Both the position numbers and the translations under genes were made by a program. Shown here piece after piece: positions 15,541 to 23,528 of a DNA stretch of 25,876 nt. Every line of letters starts with the position of its first letter. Positions within the stretch are counted from its first letter, which is position 1. The stretch comes from Synergistaceae bacterium UBA1358 (lineage in GTDB: Bacteria; Synergistota; Synergistia; Synergistales; Synergistaceae), in NCBI GenBank assembly GCA_002306075.1, contig DBRW01000027.1, positions 1 to 25,876 of the forward strand, read 5' to 3'. Under the pieces are notes generated by a model. That model made no database searches. It was not told the DNA's origin and saw only the letters and a list, made by a program, of their open reading frames with translations.

Positions 15541-16578
15541 TCATCTTCCCTTGTAGCCGCTGCGGGTCGCAGAGTATATAGCTCCGGTCTCCTTCAGCTT
15601 GTCAAGGGATTCAAGGGCTATGCCGGTCCCGAGAGCCACGCACTCGGATGCGGATTCGGCGACCACCGCGTTTATTTCGGTCTCCTCTATGATAAGCCGG
15701 TCAAGGCCGTTGAGGTATGCGCCTCCGCCCGTCAGGATGATCCCTCTGTCTATAACGTCAGCCGCAAGTTCGGGCGGCGTTTTTTCGAGAACTCTCTTGA
15801 TGCCTGAGATTATCGCTCCCACCGGTTCTTCGATGGCCCGCGCGACATCGGAGCTTGATACCGTGATCTGCCTCGGCAGTCCCTGGACAAGATCCCTTCC
15901 CCTTATCTCCATCGTCTTTTCCGGCGTTCTTTCTATACATGAACCGATCGTCTTCTTGAGGTCTTCCGCGGTCTGCTCCCCGATCGCCAGGTTATACTGG
16001 CGCCTCATGTAGCGGATGATCGCTTCGTCGAATTTGTCTCCCCCGACTCTCAGAGATTCAAAGACGACAAGCCCGCCCAGAGAGGCGATCGCTATGTCCG
16101 TCGTTCCCCCTCCTACGTCCACGACCATGTTCCCGACCGGTTCGCCGACAGGCATATTGGCACCTATCGCGGCAGCCATCGGCTCCTCGATAAGGTACGC
16201 CTCCTTGGCGCCCACTTCAAGAGCGGCTTCAAGCACGGCACGCCTTTCAACGTCCGTCGCGCCGGCCGGCACACCTATCATCACCCTGTGTCTGACTATC
16301 CTTTCGATCCCTGACGTGACTTTTTTTATGAACTCCCTGAGCATTACTTCCGTCATGGTGTAATCCGCGATAACTCCGTCACGAAGGGGACGTATCGCGA
16401 CCACGTTCTCGGGGGTCCTTCCTATCATAACTTTGGCATCCTCACCTACGGAAAGGATCTTGCCTGAATTCTGGTCAAGGGCGACTACCGAGGGCTCCCT
16501 CAGGACGACTCCCTTTCCCTTGATAAATACGATCACAGTGGCGGTACCGAGATCTATTCCGATATCTTTGCTCCACAA
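15541..16578 (-). CDS. mreB: Rod-shape-determining actin homologue MreB
   Basis: MreB polymerises along the inner membrane and guides lateral wall synthesis. From the TTG at 16578 the product is 345 residues, the usual length. Phosphate-1 (DIGIDLGTAT, 5-14), phosphate-2 (VDVGGGTTD, 153-161) and the adenosine motif (LTGGGAYLNG, 282-291) of the actin/Hsp70 fold are all present, with IEEPMAAAIG between them. The frame reads on to a TTG at 16638, but this adds 20 residues atypical of the family; GGGAGG at 16588-16593 supports 16578. No mreC or mreD follows. It lies 70 nt after truA and is closed by a terminator. Confusion with the MreB paralogue Mbl is possible. Confidence 0.95.
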   Translation of the reverse strand: MWSKDIGIDLGTATVIVFIKGKGVVLREPSVVALDQNSGKILSVGEDAKVMIGRTPENVVAIRPLRDGVIADYTMTEVMLREFIKKVTSGIERIVRHRVMIGVPAGATDVERRAVLEAALEVGAKEAYLIEEPMAAAIGANMPVGEPVGNMVVDVGGGTTDIAIASLGGLVVFESLRVGGDKFDEAIIRYMRRQYNLAIGEQTAEDLKKTIGSCIERTPEKTMEIRGRDLVQGLPRQITVSSSDVARAIEEPVGAIISGIKRVLEKTPPELAADVIDRGIILTGGGAYLNGLDRLIIEETEINAVVAESASECVALGTGIALESLDKLKETGAIYSATRSGYKGR

Positions 16579-16587
16579 ATCAGTCAG

Positions 16588-16624
16588 CCTCCCAAACTTT
16601 GGGGGACGCCCAGCAATGGCCCCC
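16588..16624 (-). promoter_or_regulatory. mreB leader: ribosome site overlapped by a palindrome
   Basis: The GGGAGG ribosome site (16588-16593) shares its GGG with a perfect palindrome, CCCAAA-G-TTTGGG, at 16591-16603. Just upstream, GGGGG (16620-16624) can pair with CCCCC (16601-16605), which would free the ribosome site. The two pairings exclude each other because both use 16601-16603. Confidence 0.45.
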
Positions 16625-16648
16625 GTTCCCAAACTCAATCATTTTACA

Positions 16649-17431
16649 TCATAGAGAGCCGTTGTGGCTATTCCATAAGGGCTCTCTGTAGTCTATCTTC
16701 CACAAGAATAGGCCATTTGGCGGGAAGGTCATACCTGCGGTGCTCCTGTCAAAGCCGGGCATCATGAGTGAGAGGAGCCACTCAGGTCCGCGTTCGCCCT
16801 TTGCTATCAGCTCAAGGTCACCCATTATCATCCTTACCATGTTCGTCAGGAACCCGTTCCCTTTTATCCGAAACCACATCAGGTCTCCCCGTCTGCGCAG
16901 CCTTGCCCTGTATATTGTCCTCACCGGATCGTCCGGGACGTTCGACGCCCTGCAGAAATTTGTAAAATCATGCTCGCCTTCAAGCAAACGGCATGCTTTC
17001 TCCGCAAGGCTCCAGTCCCTGCCGCCGCCCTTGACCCAATGGACGAATGGCGTGATATGGGGGTATATGGTCCTTCCGGTCCACATAAAGTATACATATT
17101 CCCTTGCGACTGCGTCATACCTCGCGTGAAATCCGGGCCTGGCCTTTGTCAGCCTCATTAACGTGATCCCCTCCGGGAGGTTCGCGTTGACGGCCATCAG
17201 CAGCCTGTATTCGTCCCACTCCTTCGACATGTCGAAGCTGCATACCTGAGCTCTCGCGTGCACTCCGGAATCTGTCCTCCCCGCACCCGTGACGGAGACC
17301 GGTCTCTTGTCCAGCATCGAGAGCACCTTTTCCAGAGCTTCCTGCACTGAAGGCCTGTCGGGCTGGATCTGCCACCCGAAGTACGGTGCACCGTTGTAGC
17401 TCACTTCTGCCGCATATCTTGTCACCATCAT
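16649..17431 (-). CDS. truA: tRNA pseudouridine(38-40) synthase
   Basis: TruA converts uridines 38, 39 and 40 of the anticodon stem-loop to pseudouridine. The 260-residue protein has the N-terminal YNGAPYFGWQ, the catalytic GRTDSGVHA loop with Asp54, FHARYDA, a REYVY segment and the C-terminal GNGFLTNMVRMIMG motif, all standard. The start codon overlaps the ecfT stop in an ATGA at 17428-17431 (a second ATG follows directly). Position at the end of the rplQ-ecfA1-ecfA2-ecfT series is a common arrangement. Confidence 0.97.
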   Translation of the reverse strand: MMVTRYAAEVSYNGAPYFGWQIQPDRPSVQEALEKVLSMLDKRPVSVTGAGRTDSGVHARAQVCSFDMSKEWDEYRLLMAVNANLPEGITLMRLTKARPGFHARYDAVAREYVYFMWTGRTIYPHITPFVHWVKGGGRDWSLAEKACRLLEGEHDFTNFCRASNVPDDPVRTIYRARLRRRGDLMWFRIKGNGFLTNMVRMIMGDLELIAKGERGPEWLLSLMMPGFDRSTAGMTFPPNGLFLWKIDYREPLWNSHNGSL

Positions 17432-18237
17432 GCCAACCTGTTCAAAAGCAATACCACAGCTGAAAAGAGGGCAAAGCAGAGGACCGCCCTGTTTTCAGCA
17501 CTCCCCCAGGTCAGGGGATACATCCTCACCCTGCCCTTTCCCCCCCTGTAACACCTTGTCTCCATTGCGGATGCAAGTGTGTCCGCCCTCTTGAATACGA
17601 GGACGAAGAGCGGGATGAGGACCGGTATGTAAGCCTTCGCTCTTTTCAGCAGACCGCCGCTTTCAAAATCGGCCCCTCTTGAGACCTGGGCATTTATTAT
17701 CCTCTCAGTCTCTTCAAATAAGGTCGGAATGAACCTAAGCGCTATAGTCATCATCATTGCCACCTCGTGCGCTGGGAAACCAAAACGTGAGAGGGGGCCT
17801 AAAGCCGCCTCAAGTCCGTCCGAAAGTTCAGAAGGGCTGGTGGTGAAAGTCAGAAGCGCGGTGAAGAGGACGAGCAGGAAAAGCCTCAGCCCGGTCCGAA
17901 ATGCTGTGATCGTACCCTCTGCGCTTGCTCTGAGCGGTCCTATCGAAAAAATGACCGTCTCCCCTCCCGTGAAAAAAACATGGAGGAGGGAAGTAAATAT
18001 TATCAGTATCAATATGGGCCCTGCCGACCGCAGAAGCGATGAAGCAGGGATCTTTGAGACCTTTGCCACAATAAAGATGAGAGCGGCCCACATGGCCATA
18101 GCCGGAAAGCTTTTTGTCAGAAAGATCAGGACCATCGACAGCACAGTTATAAGCAGCTTGCTGCGGGGATCCAGCCTGTGTATGGGTGTATCGGCCGGGA
18201 TATACTGTCCCAGCGCCATGCCCCTGATCAGCGGCAT
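17428..18237 (-). CDS. ecfT: Energy-coupling factor transporter transmembrane protein EcfT
   Basis: EcfT is the membrane scaffold of ECF vitamin transporters, linking the two ATPases to interchangeable substrate-binding S components. The 269-residue product has the N-terminal RLDPRSK motif of the CbiQ/EcfT family, about five to six hydrophobic helices (roughly 30-58, 70-92, 108-132, 155-170, 207-225 and 245-267) and the two coupling-helix signatures SRGAD (near 189) and ETRCYRGG (near 230). It overlaps ecfA2 by 10 nt and truA by 4 nt. No S component is encoded in the window, so the cargo cannot be told. Confidence 0.95.
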   Translation of the reverse strand: MPLIRGMALGQYIPADTPIHRLDPRSKLLITVLSMVLIFLTKSFPAMAMWAALIFIVAKVSKIPASSLLRSAGPILILIIFTSLLHVFFTGGETVIFSIGPLRASAEGTITAFRTGLRLFLLVLFTALLTFTTSPSELSDGLEAALGPLSRFGFPAHEVAMMMTIALRFIPTLFEETERIINAQVSRGADFESGGLLKRAKAYIPVLIPLFVLVFKRADTLASAMETRCYRGGKGRVRMYPLTWGSAENRAVLCFALFSAVVLLLNRLA

Positions 18238-19073
18238 GATGATGCCGTCCTTATCTCCTCCGCCAGTTCTGAGGGATCAGAGGTGATCTTATCTATCCGG
18301 CCTCTTTTTTTCAGTTCATAAGATAAAGACAATATATCAGGAAGTATGAGGCCTTTGATGTCGATATCGGAGAGTATTCCGGATATTTCCGAAGGAGAGC
18401 CGATCGCGGCGACAGCGCCATCGGATATTATCATGATCCTGTCGCTTATTTCGAGCGCAAGTTCCAGGTCATGGGTGATATGTATGACACATTTGCCCTT
18501 TTCGGACATTTTCCTCAAAAGCGACGTGAGCTCGCACAGGCCGTTATAGTCGAGCCCGGCTGAGGGTTCGTCGAGCACCAGATAGTCAGGATCGGATGCG
18601 AGGACCGAGGCAATCGCCACCCTTCTTTTTTCCCCGCCAGAAAGCATAAATGGGTTGGCCTGCGCGAAAGATCGGTCAAGCCCTATAAGGTCCATCGCGG
18701 CACATACCCTCTCTTCGAGGGCATCTCCGCTCAGGCCCCAGTTTGAAGGACCGAACGATATCTCTTCTCGGACCGTCTCCGCAAATATCTGCTGCTCGGG
18801 ATACTGGAAGACGAGCCCCACTGCCTGGCGTATCCTCCTGAGGTCGGAAGGATTTCCGCCGACCCGTATCCCATCGACGATCACTTCCCCGGACTGGAGT
18901 ACCATGAGGCCGTTCAGGTGCATGGCAAGCGTTGATTTTCCGCTTCCGGTGTGGCCGACTATGGAGAATATCTCTCCCTTTTCAGCCTCGAATGAGATGT
19001 TCTTGAGCGCGGCAGCTTCCGTGGGAAGCCCCATGTTGTATGTATATGAGAGGTCTGCTACAGAGAGAGACAT
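18228..19073 (-). CDS. ecfA2: ECF transporter ATP-binding protein EcfA2
   Basis: This is one of the two ATPases driving ECF-type vitamin uptake. From the ATG at 19073 it is 281 residues with Walker A GHTGSGKST (40-48), Q-loop FQYPEQQIF, signature LSGGEKR (144-150), Walker B YLVLDEP with catalytic Glu169, and switch His201. The frame is open to 19235, but the added 54 residues are atypical and overlap ecfA1; the ATG at 19073 has AGGGG 6 nt upstream and overlaps the ecfA1 end by 16 nt. Confidence 0.95.
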   Translation of the reverse strand: MSLSVADLSYTYNMGLPTEAAALKNISFEAEKGEIFSIVGHTGSGKSTLAMHLNGLMVLQSGEVIVDGIRVGGNPSDLRRIRQAVGLVFQYPEQQIFAETVREEISFGPSNWGLSGDALEERVCAAMDLIGLDRSFAQANPFMLSGGEKRRVAIASVLASDPDYLVLDEPSAGLDYNGLCELTSLLRKMSEKGKCVIHITHDLELALEISDRIMIISDGAVAAIGSPSEISGILSDIDIKGLILPDILSLSYELKKRGRIDKITSDPSELAEEIRTASSCR

Positions 19074-19894
19074 AATTTTCCCCTGATCTCGCTTATATCG
19101 GGCTTTGTAGACGGGGGCAGGATCCCGTTTTTTACAAGTTCTTCCCTGAGCACGGCGAGCGGAGGCTTCGCAAACCCCATCTCCCTGAGCCTGCTCTCTT
19201 CCAGAGACAAAAATCCTTCTGTTGAGCCCTGCCATTGTATCTTCCCGTCTGCGACAACTACGGTCCTGTCTGAGAGGACCGTCTCGTCAAGCCTGTGTGT
19301 CACCTGGACTACAGTGCGTCCTGAATCGTGCTCTTTCCTTACCAGGTCGAGAAAAGATCTCCTGGAAGCCGGGTCGAGCATAGACATCGCCTCGTCGAGC
19401 AGGAGCGCTCCGGGCCGGATCGCAAGGACACCCGCAAGGGCAAGCCTCTGCTTCTGTCCTCCCGAGAGGGATGAGACGGCGTGCTTTCTCTTCTCCCACA
19501 GACCGGTCCCCATAAGTGCCTCTTTTACCCTTGTCCTGATCTCCTCGGACGACAGTCCCAGGTTCTCGGGGCCGAAGGCGGTATCCTCTTCCACCACCGA
19601 AGCCACGATCTGGTCTTCCGGGTTCTGGAAGACCATGGAGACTTTTGATCTTATGATCTCAGTATTGGCCTGGTCCTTTGTATCCATCCCGTCAACAAAA
19701 CAACGGCCCTGCGATGGAATCAGCAGGGCATTGAACAATTTCAGCAAAGTAGATTTTCCGGACCCGTTCGGTCCGAGGAGTGCCACCCACTCGCCGGCGC
19801 GGATTTCCAGATCGATGCCTTTGAGGACCTTTTTTCCGGTCTCAGGATACTGGAATTCCGCGCCCTCGAGACAAAGGGTCGTACCTGAACTCAT
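19058..19894 (-). CDS. ecfA1: ECF transporter ATP-binding protein EcfA1
   Basis: This is the second ECF ATPase, 278 residues from the ATG at 19894. It has Walker A GPNGSGKST (41-49), Q-loop FQNPEDQIV, signature LSGGQKQR (143-150), Walker B ALLLDEAMSMLD with Glu168 and the switch His200 in VTHRLDE. The DEAxSMLD form is typical of EcfA1 and separates it from EcfA2. The frame extends to 19954 inside rplQ, but the ATG 4 nt after the rplQ stop fits family length; the ribosome site is weak, so coupling to rplQ is likely. Confidence 0.95.
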   Translation of the reverse strand: MSSGTTLCLEGAEFQYPETGKKVLKGIDLEIRAGEWVALLGPNGSGKSTLLKLFNALLIPSQGRCFVDGMDTKDQANTEIIRSKVSMVFQNPEDQIVASVVEEDTAFGPENLGLSSEEIRTRVKEALMGTGLWEKRKHAVSSLSGGQKQRLALAGVLAIRPGALLLDEAMSMLDPASRRSFLDLVRKEHDSGRTVVQVTHRLDETVLSDRTVVVADGKIQWQGSTEGFLSLEESRLREMGFAKPPLAVLREELVKNGILPPSTKPDISEIRGKLCLSL

Positions 19895-19898
19895 TAAA

Positions 19899-20252
19899 CT
19901 AATCGACCAGCTGTATAACCGCCATCTCGGAAGCATCGCCGACACGGGCGCCAAGTTTGACTATCCTTGTATAGCCGCCGTTGCGGTCAGCATATTTGGG
20001 TCCCAGTTCATTGAAAAGCTTTAAAACAGCCTCTTTATGCGGTAAGCGTGCAATGACGAGACGACGGTCGTTGAGGCTGCCTGATTTAGCTTTTGTGATA
20101 AGCTTCTCGGCTACTCTGCGAACTTCCTTTGCCCTGGTCGTTGTAGTCACTATGCTGCCCTCAATGAAGAGACTGGCTGCCATATTCCCGAGCATGGCCC
20201 ACCTATGGGAGCTGCAGCGTCCCAACCGCCTTGTTGTCACGCGGTGTCTCAT
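19899..20252 (-). CDS. rplQ: 50S ribosomal protein L17
   Basis: L17 is a large-subunit protein near the exit tunnel. The 117-residue product begins MRHRVTTRRLGRCSSHRWAM and ends in the VKLGARVGDASEMAVIQLV motif of bacterial L17. The ATG directly follows the rpoA stop with no gap, and its ribosome site (GAAGGAGG) lies inside the rpoA 3' end. The order rpoA-rplQ-ecfA1 is standard. Confidence 0.98.
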   Translation of the reverse strand: MRHRVTTRRLGRCSSHRWAMLGNMAASLFIEGSIVTTTTRAKEVRRVAEKLITKAKSGSLNDRRLVIARLPHKEAVLKLFNELGPKYADRNGGYTRIVKLGARVGDASEMAVIQLVD

Positions 20253-21314
20253 TTATATTTCCTCCTTCTGTTTCTCTTCGTTCGTTTTTACTATGTCGTC
20301 GATCGGAGTACTTACATCTCCGCTTAGGGTCAGATCGAATTTTGCGAGCTTCTCTTCTATCTCCCTGAGCGATATCTTGCCAAGGTTGCGTATCTTGAGA
20401 AGATCTTCCCTCGTCCGCGAGATCAGTTCGCCGATCACATGGACTCCGCCGCGAAGGAGGCAGTTCTCGCTCCTTACAGAGAGTTCCAGGTCACGGACAG
20501 GTCTTGAGTAAATGGAATTTTCACCCATCGGGAATCCGGCCATTACAGGCTGCCTTTCGATCCCAGACGCTCCGGATACGGTCTTCGTGTTCTCCTCGCC
20601 CTTGATCATATCTTCCAGCGCGCTGCTACCGGGGCCGGCAAGCGAATCGACGATCGAGGAATAGTATCCCTTCAGTATCCTGCTTGCCTGTATGACAGCC
20701 GATTCGGGGGATACTGCACCGTTGGTCCAGATCTCAAGTGTAAGGCTGTCATAGTCTGTCCTCTGGCCCATGCGCTTGTCCTGTATACTGTACTTGACTC
20801 TCTTCACAGGCGAATAGAGCGCATCTGTCTGAAGTGCATCCACAGGCAGATAAGAGGCTCTTGGACGGTCAATGGGCAAATATCCTGTCCCTGTGCCGAC
20901 GTAAAGATCCATAACTATAGATGCGCCCTCTTCCAGGGTGCAGATATATGCTTCAGGATCCGGGAATTCCACTTCGCTGTCCGGTTCGATATCTGCGGCA
21001 GTGACGGTCTTCGGCCCTTTGGCTTCAAGCCTGAGCGTCGTTACAGCCGAGGAATGACAGCGTACGGGAATATGCTTAAGGTTTACCAGAAGTTCGATAA
21101 CGTCCTCTTTGACGCCGGGAACGGTACTGAACTCATGGAGAACCCCCTCAATACGCACAGCAACAATAGCAGCACCACTGATCGAAGAGAGCAGAACTCT
21201 GCGGAGCGAGTTGCCCAGAGTTACGCCATAACCGATCTCCAGCGGTTCAATGGTAATTTTGCCGTATGACGGGGTGGATTCTTGTACTATGATCTCATGG
21301 CGATCATGCTCCAT
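20253..21314 (-). CDS. rpoA: RNA polymerase alpha subunit
   Basis: Alpha assembles the RNA polymerase core and contacts promoters and activators. The N-terminal domain shows ITIEPLEIGYGVTLGNSLRRVLLSS, and the C-terminal domain shows ENCLLRGGVHVIGEL, then LLKIRNLGKISLREIEEKLA, with usual spacing and a tail rich in Glu and Lys. From the ATG at 21314 the product has 353 residues, slightly longer than the usual ~315-330, mainly in the linker between the domains (about 235-270). An in-frame GTG 4 codons upstream (21326) is an alternative start; GGTGG-type sequence precedes both. It lies 23 nt after rpsD. Confidence 0.98.
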   Translation of the reverse strand: MEHDRHEIIVQESTPSYGKITIEPLEIGYGVTLGNSLRRVLLSSISGAAIVAVRIEGVLHEFSTVPGVKEDVIELLVNLKHIPVRCHSSAVTTLRLEAKGPKTVTAADIEPDSEVEFPDPEAYICTLEEGASIVMDLYVGTGTGYLPIDRPRASYLPVDALQTDALYSPVKRVKYSIQDKRMGQRTDYDSLTLEIWTNGAVSPESAVIQASRILKGYYSSIVDSLAGPGSSALEDMIKGEENTKTVSGASGIERQPVMAGFPMGENSIYSRPVRDLELSVRSENCLLRGGVHVIGELISRTREDLLKIRNLGKISLREIEEKLAKFDLTLSGDVSTPIDDIVKTNEEKQKEEI

Positions 21315-21337
21315 ATTCTCCCCCACCTTTCGTTTCC

Positions 21338-21964
21338 CTAACGGGCATAGAATTCAACAACCAGCTGTTCGTTAACAGGTACTTCGATCTGCTCGCGGAC
21401 AGGCACTGTCAAAACATTGCCTGTCATGGAATCAGGGTTGAAAGAGAGCCATGCGGGAATGCTGCGCACCGCGGCGGCCTCGGAATTTTCTTTCAGAAGG
21501 ACCATATCCCTGCTTCCCTCTGCAACAGCCACTACATCTCCCGGCCTAAGAATAGCGCTGGGGATGTCGAGCTTACGGCCGTTCACCGTAAAATGTCCGT
21601 GAGATACCAGCTGTCTTGCCTGGCTCCTGCTGACACCAAAGCCGAGGCGATAGACGATGTTGTCGATCCTGCGCTCAAGGAGCTGAAGGAAATTATGGCC
21701 TGTCTGTCCCGGAAGTTTAGATGCCTTTTCATATATCGTGCTGAACTGGGTCTCGTTGAGTCCGTAGAAACGGCGAAGCTTCTGCTTTTCCCTCAAACGG
21801 AGGCCATATTCGCTCATTTTGCCGCGGCGGGTACCATGCTGACCCGGCCTTGAATTACGCTTCGTAAGACCGCATTTCTCCGTGTAGCAGCGGTCTCCTT
21901 TAAGAAAGAGCTTCGTCCCCTCTGCGCGGCAAAGCCTGCAGACAGGTCCTGTGTATCTGCTCAT
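21338..21964 (-). CDS. rpsD: 30S ribosomal protein S4, zinc-binding form
   Basis: S4 nucleates small-subunit assembly and binds 16S rRNA. The 208-residue product has the S4 domain (LERRIDNIVYRLGFGVSRSQ, then RQLVSHGHFTVNGR). Cys9, Cys12, Cys26 and Cys31 form the zinc site that marks the C+ type of S4. The ATG at 21964 has GGAGG about 12 nt upstream. It is 25 nt from rpsK. Confidence 0.98.
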   Translation of the reverse strand: MSRYTGPVCRLCRAEGTKLFLKGDRCYTEKCGLTKRNSRPGQHGTRRGKMSEYGLRLREKQKLRRFYGLNETQFSTIYEKASKLPGQTGHNFLQLLERRIDNIVYRLGFGVSRSQARQLVSHGHFTVNGRKLDIPSAILRPGDVVAVAEGSRDMVLLKENSEAAAVRSIPAWLSFNPDSMTGNVLTVPVREQIEVPVNEQLVVEFYAR

Positions 21965-21989
21965 ACCAGTCTTTTACCTCCTTCGTTGC

Positions 21990-22382
21990 CTACACGCGGC
22001 GCCGCTTTGGCGGGCGGCAGCCATTGTGCGGTATCGGGGTTGCATCTTTGATAACATTGACCTGAAGTCCGGCTGCCTGAAGCGAACGTATCGCTGATTC
22101 GCGGCCCGGTCCGGGGCCCTTTACGATAACGTCGATCTCGACGACTCCGTTATCCTGAGCAACCTTTGCTGCCTGAGCCGCTGACATCTGAGCTGCATAG
22201 GGCGTTGATTTGCGGGTGCCTTTAAATCCTACGTTGCCGCCGGAAGCCCACGAAAGAGCGTTGCCCTGTTTGTCTGTAAGCGTCACTATTGTGTTGTTGA
22301 ACGTAGAATAAATATGCGCTACGCCATAGCTGACGTTCTTTCTTTCTTTACGTTTACGACTACGCTGTACGCGTTTTGCCAC
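21990..22382 (-). CDS. rpsK: 30S ribosomal protein S11
   Basis: S11 forms part of the small-subunit platform. The 130-residue product has the family core AHIYSTFNNTIVTLTD, GFKGTRKSTPYAAQ and the C-terminal PIPHNGCRPPKRRRV. The start is GTG at 22382 with AAGGAGGG 8-9 nt upstream. Gaps to rpsM and rpsD are 25 nt each. Confidence 0.98.
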   Translation of the reverse strand: MAKRVQRSRKRKERKNVSYGVAHIYSTFNNTIVTLTDKQGNALSWASGGNVGFKGTRKSTPYAAQMSAAQAAKVAQDNGVVEIDVIVKGPGPGRESAIRSLQAAGLQVNVIKDATPIPHNGCRPPKRRRV

Positions 22383-22407
22383 CTGTTGTTCCCTCCTTGG
22401 TCAAGCC

Positions 22408-22785
22408 TTATTTCGTGGCTTTTTTCTTGCCCGCTACGGTCCTCTTCGGACCCTTGCGTGTACGGGCGTTCGTCTTGGTCCTCTGACCGCGGACAGGAAG
22501 ACCCTGACGGTGCCTGAGACCACGATAGCAACCTATATCCATGAGGCGCTTGATGTTCATAGCTATCTCACGGCGAAGGTCACCTTCAACCTTGTGGTTG
22601 TTTTCAAGTTCCGCGCGCAGCTTCTGCTCTTCCTCTTCAGTCAGGTCTTTCACCCTTGTGTTGGGGTCGATGCCAGTTGTTGTGATTATCTGCTGCGCAA
22701 CTGCCGGACCTACTCCGAAGATGTAGGTAAGGGCTATTTCGATCCTCTTTTCACGCGGCAGGTCGACGCCGGCTATACGAGCCAT
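22408..22785 (-). CDS. rpsM: 30S ribosomal protein S13
   Basis: S13 sits in the small-subunit head and contacts tRNA and the large subunit. The 125-residue product has the N-terminal MARIAGVDLPREKRIEIAL, a helix-two-turn-helix, and the basic tail GLRHRQGLPVRGQRTKTNART. Its ribosome site AAGGAGG overlaps the rpmJ stop region, which couples the two genes. Confidence 0.98.
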   Translation of the reverse strand: MARIAGVDLPREKRIEIALTYIFGVGPAVAQQIITTTGIDPNTRVKDLTEEEEQKLRAELENNHKVEGDLRREIAMNIKRLMDIGCYRGLRHRQGLPVRGQRTKTNARTRKGPKRTVAGKKKATK

Positions 22786-22789
22786 CCTG

Positions 22790-22915
22790 CTACCTCCTTG
22801 CTCCCTGGCGCTGCTTATGACGCGGATTTCTGCTGCAGATCACGCGAACGACGCCATGGCGTTTGATTATCCTGCAATACTCACAAATCGTCTTCACTGA
22901 CGGTCTTACTTTCAT
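22790..22915 (-). CDS. rpmJ: 50S ribosomal protein L36
   Basis: L36 is the smallest large-subunit protein. I translated it by hand: 41 residues beginning MKVRPSVKTICEYCR and containing VICSRNPRHKQRQG. The zinc ligands Cys11, Cys14, Cys27 and His33 are present, so this is the zinc-binding form. It is 3-4 residues longer at the C-terminus than the usual 37-38. AAGGAGG lies 9 nt before the ATG. The codons for the last residues are also the rpsM ribosome site. Confidence 0.96.
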   Translation of the reverse strand: MKVRPSVKTICEYCRIIKRHGVVRVICSRNPRHKQRQGARR

Positions 22916-22979
22916 TAATGCAGACCTCCTTGAGAAATACTGAAAATCCCTTTTTTAGGGAACCAAAACCAAATCTCTG

Positions 22980-23198
22980 TTACTTGTATCTGTATGTGAT
23001 CCGCCCGCGTGTCAGGTCATAGGGCGAAAGCTGGAGCAAAACACGATCTCCCGGAAGGATCCTAATAAAATGCATGCGCATTTTTCCAGAAACGTGAGCC
23101 AGTATCTTGTGGCCATTCTCCAGTTCTACCTGGAACATGGCGTTGGGCAGTGGCTCCACTACCTTGCCTTTTACTTCAATTACTTCTTCTTTGGCCAT
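22980..23198 (-). CDS. infA: Translation initiation factor IF-1
   Basis: IF-1 binds the ribosomal A site during initiation. The 72-residue length and the OB-fold sequence (VEPLPNAMFQVELENGHKILAHVSGKMR broken into standard strands, ending DLTRGRITYRYK) are typical. GAGG lies 7 nt upstream of the ATG inside the gap after the KOW gene. The 64-nt gap to rpmJ holds only a short CCCT/AGGG dyad. Confidence 0.98.
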   Translation of the reverse strand: MAKEEVIEVKGKVVEPLPNAMFQVELENGHKILAHVSGKMRMHFIRILPGDRVLLQLSPYDLTRGRITYRYK

Positions 23199-23207
23199 GC
23201 AGCAGCC

Positions 23208-23528
23208 TCAACCTCCCTGTCTCCAAGATGTGTCGCCGTCATCCAGAACCACGGAAACTTTCTGTGCCAACCAGCCGTTGTCCAGAGGTTTCCCGCCGGC
23301 AACACGCCCAGCCACATCTTTGAGATTAATTAGTCTCTTTTGAAGGTGCTTCACGTTCTTTTTTTTAGGCTTCTTGACGGAGTAAGTCCTGCCGTCAGCT
23401 ATGAAGACCCGTGTCTCACTTTCAATCCCCACCACTACAAATTGCTTTCCGTTGTTTTTACCGCGGCGCACAAAGACCACATCGCCCGTTTTCAGGGACC
23501 TTTCGTCCGACCCGGGGGTCATTCCCAT
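23208..23528 (-). CDS. KOW-domain (L14e/L27e-like) RNA-binding protein
   Basis: The 106-residue product has one KOW motif at about 12-35 (LKTGDVVFVRRGKNNGKQ), then FIADGRTYSVKKPKKKNVKHLQ, matching the small L14e/L6e/L27e-like proteins found between map and infA in many Firmicutes-type genomes. These are thought to bind rRNA or the ribosome; the role is not well defined. The C-terminal ~40 residues are less conserved. The first ATG (23528) overlaps the end of map, and a second ATG (23522) forms ATGA with the map stop. infA follows after 9 nt. Confidence 0.85.
   Translation of the reverse strand: MGMTPGSDERSLKTGDVVFVRRGKNNGKQFVVVGIESETRVFIADGRTYSVKKPKKKNVKHLQKRLINLKDVAGRVAGGKPLDNGWLAQKVSVVLDDGDTSWRQGG

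Noticed and set aside
22948..22961. CCCT-A-rich-AGGG dyad between infA and rpmJ as an attenuator
   Set aside because: A 4-bp stem is too weak and no suitable T-run follows.
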